The notes under the pieces: generated by a model
What the model was told of the DNA's origin: nothing
The model's input: only the letters and a program-made list of their open reading frames with translations
Databases searched by the model: none
Shown: positions 1 through 12,100 of the stretch, piece after piece
How positions within the stretch are numbered: the first letter of the stretch is position 1
Layout: each line of letters begins with the position of its first letter
NCBI GenBank assembly: GCA_947568835.1
Contig: OX387604.1
Coordinates: 14,475,076-14,539,075 of the forward strand
Length of the DNA: 64,000 nucleotides
Reading direction: 5' to 3'
From: Protonemura montana
Lineage: Eukaryota; Arthropoda; Insecta; Plecoptera; Nemouridae
Made by a program: the position numbers and the translations under genes

Positions 1-3000
1 TATCACTCAGTGCTTGCGGCTTAAGAGTGCTCTCAGCGATTAATCCTCTTATCTTCACGCTGATAAGAAGTTGAAATACGCTTATCGAATTCAGAATCCA
101 AGAGAATTGAATCTCAGTATTATCTTGCAACTTGTTTCATGAATGACGCTAAGTCAGCATGACATCATACCACCAAATGAAGAAAACTCTAATTTCACAT
201 TTCTTGTCATTTTATTGATTCGACTAGATTCGATTTTAAAAGCTGATTTTTACCGATGCTGAATCACACCTGTCGTCCGCGAATTACCGAATTACGAGAC
301 TTTGAGTTTGCAACAAAAGGCTCCACTTTTATTTTATTTTCAAGCCAATGTAATGCGGCAAAAAGTTAGTGATAAGAAATTGTAAGAATTCTGCGAGCAA
401 AATTGAAGAGGCAAGCAAGCAGCAATAAAAGAAATTAATCGATATGTGTAAGAGGTTAGCTTTATTGATATTATTGGATTATTTGCAAAAATCCAGATCA
501 ACGCTTTTTTTAAACGATTGTTTTGCGTTAATTTGAACTATCTTGGAAAAAAATATCGATGGAAGCGTAGCAGACATTCGTAGCAACATACATGGGCCTT
601 GCTTGAGACCGTTGTGTCGTATTATATGAAAACATATGACATTATATTGTAAAAATTGGCTAAACAAAGGTTAGAAGCAACTAGTGGGATTTCAGCAAAT
701 AAATGTCCAATTCACTGCCGTCTGTTTTTTCCGTCACACCTAATTTCTCCTGTTTTTCTTGCCGCCGTGATCTCGACGTGTCTTTCGAATCTTTGGCGGC
801 TTGAGCGGCTGCAAGAGCTTCAACGATGGACCGTGGTATGTCCGTATTCAGCATCCGTCTACCGAACTGCGGGTTGCAAATCTCTAAACTAGGCATCGCG
901 GCGATCCTCCCCCACGATCTTCTTTCGCTACAATTTAATATAAGCCGCAACTCATTTACATGACCTATTGAACACTCACATTTAATATCAGATTGGCAAT
1001 ATTTAGCACAAAACAGAGAGATTATTACACAAGTTTATAGCACTTTGTATCATTTTGTTGCTATCACTGTGCAGCATTCACTACGGAAACAACAATTATG
1101 CGTAAAACTGTTGACGAGAATGTCTTTCTGCCGACCAAACATAACCAGCATTTCAGGTGGGTAGACACAGATCCATTCCCAATATTCAAGAGCCGTGTGT
1201 CACAATTTTAGCAACGTATTAGCCTCATTAGCCACCAACCTTATTAGCCCCACCCACCCACCCACCCACTTTCAACCTGGACCACCTAGACACCCTTGGA
1301 GTTTTCATAATTTGCTCGAGAAATTGCTACTTCAGTTACAAGTTTTGAGGAAAATAGAGTGTTACCATCGAAAGGCTATTCAAATAAATCCCCTCATTCA
1401 TTTACTCCACTGCCTTCTTATCGTGACTGGCGGCATTCGAAGGCAAAGGATTCACTTCTTGATTACAATATCTAGTCATTTGATGTAGTTTTAAACTAAA
1501 AACTGGCGTTTTGCACCCTTATTTCTCAAGACTTCTAGAGGTTTCAATTTGCTCGAAAAAATCTAAAAAAAAAAAAACAGCACAAATAGAAAGGATGTGG
1601 CGAGGGTTGCTCTTGGATACTTTTTCGATTGAACTAATAGTGTCATCACACAAAGCCTTTAAATATGTGCATTTTGACTCATTTTCAAAAACTCGACCCG
1701 TCTACGTTTTTCAAAATAACAAAATTTGATCCAAAAGCAATCCTAGATACACTCTTCTTTAACACACTGTTTTTTTTTCAGATCGTTTAAAATAATTTTA
1801 GACCCTTAAATGTCTTTAGACGTGGACCTCTGCTCGCATAGGGGGTATGAGGATCCTTAACTGCATTAGCGCATAGACCCATGCATACTCGTGGCTAAAA
1901 GAGAAGGAGGAGAAGGAGGAAGATAAGGAGAGGGAGATTGGGAGTTGGAGGGGTGACTGCACCTGAGCACAGACCTCATCCAGGGTGTTGTTAGTACACC
2001 GCTGGATACCCTGTCTCTCAGCTTCTCCTTCTCTTATCACCACTTTCCAGATGAAACGGCGCATAGGTCTGGACCAACAGGAAAATTTCCACAAGAAAAT
2101 GCTACGCTGAAAATAAATTTTTAAGTAGGGTTACGCAGAAGAAGCAGATGTAGCCCAAAAATTCAGGATACGAAATTTATTCTCACCCTTATTATGATAG
2201 CTCTTTGATTAAGATATAACTTAAGGTTCTCAAGTCAACACAAATAACTCCGAGAAACTTGAGAAATTTGAGATAAAAATCCTCTCGCAAGTAACACGGG
2301 ATAAATATGCTTACATTTTTAATGCGTTACCCATAAAAGCAACAGTGATTCGATGTAGACGGTAGCGCATGCCTTTTTGGACGTTTCTACTAGCGCTCGG
2401 TACAAATTTGAAATCTCAACTAAGGTGCTCGTTCATAATAGAGTAGGTGAAAGAGTTGTGTACATACACAAGCATAGCAACGCGTGCAAGCAAGATTAAT
2501 GTGACACCTGTCTTGACAAATGGTAAAACTGTTCCTCTCTGCTCAAGCACTTCGTCTTGATACCTACCTGGCAAACTGCAAACAGAACAGAATTTACTTC
2601 TGCCATTTTCTTCTCGCGAGGGGATCAAAATGACACGTCTACGTTATAACACTAACTACAATGCATGACTATAATCCGGGAGACTAGCATTCCATATCTC
2701 ACTACATTGAAGCCGAGGAGAAACCAACTTGCCAGGCGATTTCCGTTGGGAGATGTGATCACTTCCATTCTCCATGTCTCTCCGGCTGAGCATATGGATT
2801 ACCTGTGGTCCACCTTACTTCTGTCAGCATACTCTACACTATTGATCAACAAATGACCGCTGTGCATGTAAAAGCCAGCGTAATGAGCCAGCGTAATGTT
2901 GCTTGGTCATTTTCCAAGTAGAGGTTCGGCGGGTTATACGCTGGACTAGGTTATCTAAAATTAAATCAAGTTCGTCAGATACTCAATTTTAATTACTCAC

Positions 3001-3031
3001 AACACGTGTGCGTACATTTGCTTGGTTTCAG
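1..3031. other. Sequence upstream of the first coding exon; no gene recognised
   Basis: Only short, unrelated reading frames on both strands. The first coding exon begins at a splice acceptor, so this is probably the end of a 5' UTR intron. It contains a CCCA repeat (about 1249-1270), a run of 13 A (1564-1576) and a purine-rich GGAGAA stretch (about 1901-1935). No promoter signal could be assigned. Confidence 0.6.
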
Positions 3032-3133
3032 AAGTGACCCCCATGGGTGGTCGGTGCCCCGCCCCCGCGCTGGACCTTCGCACGCTGTCAATCTTCTTCT
3101 CCATCACAACTCTGCTCTGCGTCGTCCCCTTCG
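3032..3133 (+). CDS. Dscam: Dscam exon 1: short 5' UTR, start codon and signal peptide
   Basis: The exon opens after a TTTCAG acceptor and has 11 nt of leader. ATG is at 3043 with G at +4. It encodes 30 residues ending on a hydrophobic stretch (LSIFFSITTLLCVVPF) typical of a signal peptide, then splits a Gly codon (phase 1) at GTAAGA. The frame is open from the acceptor to the ATG, so an upstream in-frame start in an earlier exon cannot be excluded. Cleavage is probably just before or within the first residues of exon 2. Confidence 0.85.
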
Positions 3134-6100
3134 GTAAGATTCACCAAAATATATTTCTGATTTTAGCTTCCTTAGGACCCGGGTATCTTTATAGAAGTTG
3201 CACAGAGTTCGAGTATAGACGGAAGATGGTCTGTTGGCATTACGTTGTTTCACATCCTTTTTGCTTTCGTATCAGAGTCACGTCGCAGGGAGGGTGGTTT
3301 CATTAATCAATTTATGGCAGGATCGTCGCTAGGACGTCGATGATGGAATGAGGTGGAACGGGTCAGAGGAATTGTCACGTTCATCTGATGATGCGGTGTT
3401 TCGCCGTGTATGTATTGGATGACTAGCTATAGCTGTCCCTTCCCAGGTTAAACTTGGCATTTTAAACATGCAGTCACAAATAAAAGAAGCTATAGACAAG
3501 TTAAAGCAGACCCCTCCAGCTTGATTACCTTTCATCTAATTTTCTCTATCGGGCTCAATGAGGGCGTCATTTGCGGGGAAGACAGAGAGATTCGGTAATG
3601 TTAACATTGTCAGAGGAGATGAGACTCTACTCCATCCTTCAGTTTTGCCTTTTCTTCCGTTTCAACAATGCAGCTGCCAGTCTTTCTAATCAGTTAAGGA
3701 GTAAGGTTGTTATGCTGAAAGCTCACTTCGTGGGAGTGGGTAGACTCGTTGCGGGGCCAGGGCAGGGGTAGGATTCAGGGCAAGGGGTTTAGAGAGAACG
3801 AGGTGAAGAGGGACATAGAACGGGGCAAGAATGCAGAGCGAGGAAAACTCGGAAGTAAGTTTTCCGTGAAACTTTCACCGAACCACCGCACCGAGCGAGC
3901 CAGCTCAGCTGAGCGAAGAAAAATTTGCGCGATAGGTTGTTAGGCAAGAACAAGACCCTGTTTCTCAGGTAGCAGGTCTCTCCTAAGGAGTCGCCGAGGA
4001 GGCAGAAAACTGAGAAGAACCAACGCCGACACTAATTTACAAGCGGTGTGGAGAGAAAATCATTCTTTGTAGGCGTTGGTTCGGTGAACTGCAGTTAGTT
4101 CGGTAGACCAACGATTTTTTATGGTGTCACCGCGCGCCATGCTGATTTGGGCACGCGTCCAGATAGACCATAAGCTTACGACTTGTGTCTGCGATGCTAG
4201 GCCTTGCATGGCAGGGGCCCCTTGCTGATGTATTGGTTGGTCGAAAGCTGGAGGGGAATCTGTGAAGGCGATCTCGAATGCATCAACCTGCTTTTACGAT
4301 CTCGGCTAACAACTGGGCGATGATAGCCGATGATAGCCGATGGTAGCCGATGCTCGATGATGGCCTTGAAAGGCTCCTTCTGAAATGCTTCTTCTGAAAG
4401 GCTCAGACGTACATAAACATGCTATTTTATTTTTTCTTGTACGTTTTCATACGAATGAAATTGGAATCTTCGGATTTATCTTTGAATGTGTTTACATTCA
4501 CAATTCGTTCTAGCAATGCACAGTGATTTCCTTGTTTTTTAGCTTCGAGAGAAATATTAATCACCAGAGCATTGTCGAATAAATTGATTCAATCATTTTT
4601 TCTTGTTGCAATGAAAAGAAGCCAAATGATATGTAGTATTGATATGAATGTTGGCTGATTATGTTCAGGGCGGAATGTTTGCGCATTCTGGACATGCTTC
4701 GCCAAGCGAGTGCTGATTGGTTAGTGTAGGCACGTGCCCTTGCCTAATCGGTGTGTCGACCCATCGATGACCCCCTGCCTTGCGACGGGCTCCACTCCCC
4801 CCCCCCCCCAGACCCTCAAGGACAAACGGGCAGCCGGTACCCAAACCTCTGCACACCAGCAAGTCGTGTAGGCGAGTTTCTTATGAGAAAGAACAACAGA
4901 ACAGTTTTCCTCGCTGTGTCAAGTTCCATATCTAGCCACGCTGAAAATAAGTTAGGACAAGTTTCTTAATTAGCCAACTTGTCTATTAAGCTGTAAACTA
5001 TAAACTGGATGTAAAAATTAACAAATATTAAGCAAATCTAGGTAAGACATAATGTACTGTTCATTTTTCAACGGGCTAGAAAGTAGATCGGATTCAAATT
5101 TGGTTCATTTTTTACTAGCTGACTTGAAAAGGACGTGTTGCTATAGATATATTTAGAGAATTGTGAGTTTGGTTGGATGTGGTGGGAGGGGGGCTACGTA
5201 GAATAGAAGTCGCCAAGTTGTCAGTGTCAGGATATCGGATATTCTAAAATTAGTTTTCAATTCAGAAAGATATACGAGCTACCTAGCACGATCGTTCGAG
5301 CTAGCGTGCAGGCGAATAGCTAATACACAGTTTCCTTTGTATGGAACCGTCGGTAGACGGGGTAGGCGCAGTTGTACCGGCTCCTGTCAACTGGCCGGTA
5401 CGATCGAGGATATATATGTACATCTGCCTTGGTTTGGGGTTTGGCATGGCCAGGAATGAATCGGGCCCGACCAATGCGCTAACACACGGAAAGTAGCACA
5501 TGGGTAGTAACTGATGTTATACATAAATAACACAGCTTCCACTACGTTATCCATTTCGCATGATGGCAATAGTGAACGCGGCTAGTTCGAGCTTTCAGTC
5601 GATGAGAAATGGTCCATACTATGGAAGCAAGTGGTAGAAAGAAATACCATGCCATGACACCTGCATATAGAGGGCGAAAATTCAAAAGATTTTTCTTTCG
5701 TGAACAGTCAAAATAGGCTATCGATGACCTAATGTAACTGAGAATAAATGTAAACTGGAACTTAACAGTGGTTGATTGGCGAGTACATTTCTGGGAATTA
5801 GACAACGGTTATGGTTTTAATTTGAAATATATGTGTAGCGCAGCGAGTCTGCGAGCCGGTAACAACACCTTATAGCCGTGGAATCGCGAAAAGCTGCCGA
5901 TCGAATTTTCATCGGCGAATGGATGTCGTAGGATTCCCTGCAGGCCAGGTTCTCGTCATAACTCATATATCACTTTGTTCCTCCAACCCCGCCATCCCCT
6001 CTCCCATACCCCCCTCAAAAACACACACATGTACGATCTCGCAGCAGTGTGCGTTTCTTTTAGAAAACTAAAAGAAGCCTCCACTACTCACACTGTTCGT

Positions 6101-9100
6101 TTTCCCTACTTTTCTCTTCACGTTCATTCCTCTTCTTCTTTTCTTGTCTTAGATGGCTGCATGGGGTGGCAACTGGAAAACTAAGAAACTGGGAAACTGG
6201 GAAACTGGCATCTGAGAAGGCCATGGATGCTAGCGCAGGATATACCTATAAATAAGCAAGCAAGAGTAAGGCCGTGTACAAGTTTCGCACTAGAGAACTT
6301 AGGTACCCATTCCTGTACCGCCAAGCGATCATGCGAACGCCCGTTGTGAATTGGTGTTAACTGTTAATATAGAGCCCATATACCTGTCTGTACCTTCACC
6401 TTCTCTCACCTGTTGTAATGCAATAAGCAAAAGTTGAGTTCAAGTAAAGCAAGCAACTTGTCAAATTCATCGGAGCTGTTTGTTATTCATAGCTTTATAC
6501 AATCTAACAACTTTAAGGTTATGTCTCTACTTACTCACCGAGTTAGCATTTCCCTTGCCTGCCGGCTTAACATGAAATATCGTGTCTCAATCCCACAAAC
6601 TCAGACTAGGATATTTTATTTTAATCGCTAGGCTGCCTTAACTTCCTGCACACCGGAAATTATCGTTGGCACGTCTCTGCAAACCTGCGGAGACAAACAT
6701 TTTGAAATTGACAAAGCGGTGGCGATTTATCTGTAAGTGACGGTTGCAATTCCATGGGATGCCACACAAATAGTTTGCTCGCGCGTTCTTATATGCTTTA
6801 CTCCCGGTTTCCTCTTCTTTTTTTATCTCTTCCGGTTTAATGTTCCGGTCGCCGAGCGGAAGCGGCCGGTCGGGCGAATTCGCCCGGCTCCTCGCGCCAA
6901 CCGCTTCCGTCCCACCTCTACCCACCCCTGTGCGCCCCTCCCTCTCCGCACCCATGGTCCCACACCGGGGGCGCCGCCGCCGCCTCCACCGCGAGAATTC
7001 CCTTCCGGTTCTGCCATCGTACGAAGTCAACTACGTCATGGTACTGTCGCGACACTCTTTCTGATGACCCCGGTACGGTCACCATTTTCCGACTTTCCAA
7101 TCGTTCACGACAACACTAAGCCTAAAAAACTGCGCAGCAGAATCGCCTTTTTCGGAAGTCGATTGTTTTCTGTAGGACATCTAATGACAGCTGTAAATAT
7201 GAACGAATCTTGCCTCGAAATACAGGATGGTATCTCTAATCCATGGTTCATAAAGCAGCCTCCCTTCTTCGAACGAGTCCGTCCGAATCGGTGCTTTTCA
7301 GTTTTATGGCTGTCGTTTGACCATGGCTTGGCCACGTCTGTCTGAACACGTTGCCAAAGGAAGCTTCGGCAGATTTCTGACATGGCCTGGAATGCCAACA
7401 GCACACGTGACTCACGACTCATGGCTCGTCTTCGTGCCTAGTCGTGGCTACGCTGCCGTTGGCTAGAAGATGGAACGATCCGATATAAATCAAGGAAATT
7501 CCAAGCTGTTAGCTGACTGATCCTTTCTTTGCTGCACAAGCTGTTTGAAGTCAGTAAATAGTACATAAGCAAATCGGCCCAACTATGCTATGGGGAACGC
7601 GAACTATCGACAGTCAGTTTAGTTGGATGGCATGTCAGTCGCGGCATTTACAAATCTCCATTAAAGTTTACAGCTTTTGTTAGTCTAACTCTGGGTATGT
7701 TTGTTTGAAAGGAAGGAATTCTCCTCCCATGAAATCACCAGGGATTGTGTTACCTTTTCTATTGTTCCCCAAGCCAGATCTTCCAGCGGAAAACTTCTTT
7801 CGAAATTGTGAAGTTGACTAGTTCTCCTCTTCCCGCTGCAGTACCTCTTGTCTTTCTTTCCGTGTCTTCCAAGAGTCTCACCAAAGTCTTGCCGCTTGCC
7901 GCATCCCGACGCCCGGATGGCCTACCAATGTAGCCGTAATAAAATTGGCTTTCTCATCGTTGCTGGATTTCACTGCAAAGGATGTTCTGGTCCTAGCTGA
8001 TTTCCAAGATTCTTTCGCATTCTTGGTTTTCATATTCTTTCCCAGTGGTTTAAATTCACGCCTCATCTTCCTAATTCAGGATATGATTTGTGTACGAATG
8101 CATGTTCCAAACTCACCCACCAGCAGATGAGACGTATTGACTTACGTCTCTCTGTCTTCGGAAAATTATTTCAAAAGCGCCACAACTTTATAAATCACAC
8201 GATGCGCGTATTATTTAAAGTGAATTCACTTCATGAGAGGCGTAGATTTTCGGGCAAACTTTCCACCATAGTCTCGAGAAAGTTGCCGCAAATACTCTTT
8301 TGTGGGAAAAGCAAACGAAGGAAATGTTGAGAGTCAGAATTCAGGACAGCAGATATGCTTATTATATTGGATCACTTTGAACAGAACGCGATCGTCAGAA
8401 TATCGATGGAAAAGTTTAAAGTCTCAGCATGGCAGCTGCATGGCAGTGTTGATTTTATACGGGAGTTTATACGAGATTCTCCATGTGATCTCCACCACCA
8501 AACATACTTATAGAAGAAATAATCTATTGATTTTCAATCACATGGAAAAGAGTGTTGGTCGCGCGTTGTAACACAGAGGTCTGTCTCATTCTACCTATTG
8601 ATGCTTGTGTCAATAGATGTCTCAGTTTGACTTTAGTACTCAGAGTCTTGAAGAGACAAACACCGCACTACAGCATCACTGATTTAGTACCCCGCCAGCT
8701 GCAGCGGAATATGACGTTGGCACCAGGTCTTTGCCGATTGCCGTAGCCGGTGACTTTATTACACGGTATCTATGCCTATACAGAAGCTGGCGGCAGAAAA
8801 ACATTCAGCAAAGGAATGAGAATCCGCAAGCATTGACACAAACCTACCCGCTGAGTCATCTGATTGATTATCTTTTTCCATCTTTCCTGAGTCCCGGGAG
8901 GCATTTAAGTTTTAATTTCAACGTTCTTGCAAACACGTATTATCGGCATTGCATAGAAAATCTCGTTTTAAGGCTGCTTTTTTCAGCTCAAAGACTTGGC
9001 TGCTTCAATGATCGAAATCAAAGAAAGGCTTTACTCAACAGCCGAGTTTTGTTTGAGGTTGGAATGATTCGGAGATATTATACATGTGTCTACACCTACT

Positions 9101-12100
9101 TCTAGTTACCTATCTACCTACCTGCCTGTCGGTGTGTGCAGCAGGCATGGTTATTTTGTTTGCAAACTCTTCAGAGAATATTTTACGAGCGTCTTCTTTG
9201 CACGTCGACAAGGGTTGTTTTGCCCTACTAGGCTTTACTTTTAACTAAACAAGGATTATTTCAGTAGCTAAGGAAAATAACTCATGGGAAAATAAAATCA
9301 TGATAAAGAAAAGCCAGGGAGCTCGTCTTAAATAGAATACTAGTGCCTACATAAAACAAAAAGAAGGACTAGAAATTCTACCCGATAAGAATAATAATAG
9401 AAATTTCCACTGTAGTTTATCTTTAATTGGCTGTATATACCTACATCATTACTCTGCAATCTCCACATTATGGTGAAACAAAGCCTAGACTTTATAACCT
9501 GTTCATTTTTCTACCGTACAAAATAGCTATTTGGCCAATAGCGATATACTTACCTGGAAATCTAAAACTCACTTCCTGTCTGTTTGTTTATCAACAATTA
9601 TTTTTAAAATACCTTCAAAAACATTTTTGTAATTTTTTGGGAACACCACTCACTATGCATTGATCTTAAACAGCTAATTATTTAACACAGTTGTCGACAA
9701 CAGTTGTTACAAACTTCAAAGACGGCTTCTTGATGTGAAAACTGAAAACCATTAGAATGTAAGATTGAAACTAGTTTAATTTTCAATCTCTTACAACTGC
9801 ACGATGTTCAATTTTTAACCCCGACTCAGAAAACTTGTTCGTTTTTAGCTTGTGTCATTGCGATGGATCAATATTGAAGTCCAGTTTAAAGCTTCTTTTC
9901 TGGCGGAGCCGACTCATCGCTCTATTTTGAGACTTTTAATATGTTGATTGATATCTTTCTGATTCGTTGTTAGCCGTGTGAAGAAAAGCGTTAAGTAAAG
10001 GCTGAAAAATGTAGCGAACGAAAGGAGACGACTGAGTTAACTGAGCTATGTTAAGCCTTCAATCCAGATGATTGATGTAAATATCTTGTCAGATGCTTTA
10101 CCTCTCCATTACACGTGCCAGTTTCGTCAGCGTCCCGGCCAAATTCCTAGTTTCCTATGAACACGGTTGACTGACTTTAAAAAGTGATAGCTAAATTCTC
10201 TTCGTAACACGGTGCGCTGTTTCAAACCTCCAAGCTAGGTGATCTGAACAGGAGGTATTATTGTTCCCAGCATTTACCCTTGGTTCAAACTAATGAGAGA
10301 GAGATCGCAAAATGAAAGGTTGCCATTTAGCCTGGACACCGTAAAAATGTCTTTATTCGCCACTGAAATGTCAAATTGGGTTTACTCGATGTCGGGTCAC
10401 GCTTTGGACAGGTACTGTTGCGAACAGACGACTGTTTGAGGGGTGCGGGGTGCGGGGTGCGGGGTGCGGGGTGCAGGGAGGTGGGGTGGTGGAGTGAGTT
10501 GGGGTGGAAATAAAGAGCAAAACTTTGGGAGCGTTTAAATTAGATCGGGGAGGCAGTTTAGGAGCAAGGAACAGCTAGCGCGGACCGTGGTGATCGCGTA
10601 GTCTCCTGGAACGGAGGAAATGGCCAGTGAAAACTATGTGAATTTAGCGAGTAGCGAGTAGCAGGCAGCATGTCCAAGGCTGCCCAGTAGTCAATTCACT
10701 GGACATAGCTAAATAATGCCAGAAAAAAAGGAGATCTAGCTCATCACTCTTGTAAATGATGGCTTGTATTAGCACGACTCAGTCGGTTATAGTGGTAATG
10801 CCTCCGAGTAAGTACGACAGAAAAGAACAAGTATAGAAGAATGAGCAGCGCGTTGAGTGTGATTGCTATTTGCTGGCCGACTGTGTCCCGCTGATCGCGG
10901 GGCAGCGAGCGTCGGGTAGCGGGCGTCGGGCGTCGCGCGCCGAGCAGTGGGTAGGCGCAGTCTGTCAGTGACATGTCTTACAATCACGGCCTGTCCCCGG
11001 CTCTCGCTGCCCGATCCACCAGCAGTGGTAGCGTCCGCTGATGGCTTTTGTTTCAGTTTCAGTCCACATATTTTATCCCCTAATCGCATGTTTCATGGAT
11101 ATTTATGACCGCCTGGAGAATAAAAGGGCATTTCACAACAGTAATATTTTAGCAAAATGTGGCCGTAAAACTGGCCATCTAATATTGCGTGACACGAATT
11201 TGGATGAAACGTTTTGCTGAAGATCGGATTCTGTGGTCATCGGAGGTGGAACTGATGGAAAATTTCATCGTCGGAAACATAGATTTTCAAGCTGCGTTCT
11301 TTCTCTAGTATTCGTCTCACTACATAAAAGTTCGGGAAATTTAGATTAAGTGGAAATCTAGAACGAATTATTATTCATTCGTTGCACTTTTGAGTTAAGT
11401 TGAATGAATAGTACGCTGTCGCTATTACGGAATTCTTTTCACGTACACAATTGAATATGAACAGCAATTAATTTCCTATAGTGCAGAAGTAAAAAATAAA
11501 CGCAAAACAAAATCGGTGGCCAGATTTGATTTGAATTTGCTTTCGCTGCTTCTGGTACATGTTGTACGGCAAAGAACAATAATCTAGGCGCACGAAATTT
11601 TATCTGAACGGCTTGGCAGAGCAAACAAGTCGAGAAGATCCCCATTTTCATGATCGAACGTGATTCGTTCACGCTCAGCGCTTGAAATTTCCTAAGTTTA
11701 ATCTCACATTTCATACTCACTGAACGGAGGACGAAAAACAAGCAACACGCATTAGAAAGCATAAACGATCAGCTGCCTCCCAGCTCGTTTTCAAACGAGA
11801 TAATTTGTTAATGCAGCTATCAACTATATATCGACATAATTTCAACAATATTAACTGCCGTGTTTGAGGCATTATCGTTTAAGTGGGATTGAAGCTGCGA
11901 GAACTCTATACAAATGCGTATTTATTTCGAAGAATTATATTATTATACTCATCCTCCCTGCCGTCGAATGATAACCGACTGACATTTTTACTCGCATCGA
12001 CCAATGCAATTACTAGCGCATGTGTTTATACTGATGTACTCCCCTTCCTCTCAGGCACTCAGGCCTGGTCGCTCCACTGCCAACCAGAACTCAACGAGAA

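Noticed and set aside
6737..7345. 202-codon plus-strand open frame (and 130-codon minus frame over the same DNA)
   Set aside because: Lies in a GC-rich block where stops are rare on both strands. The predicted proteins are low-complexity proline/arginine-rich with no domain, and no splice context links them to Dscam.
10787..11089. 100-codon minus-strand frame rich in arginine and alanine
   Set aside because: GC-rich, repeat-like sequence (GCGTCGGG words); no domain.
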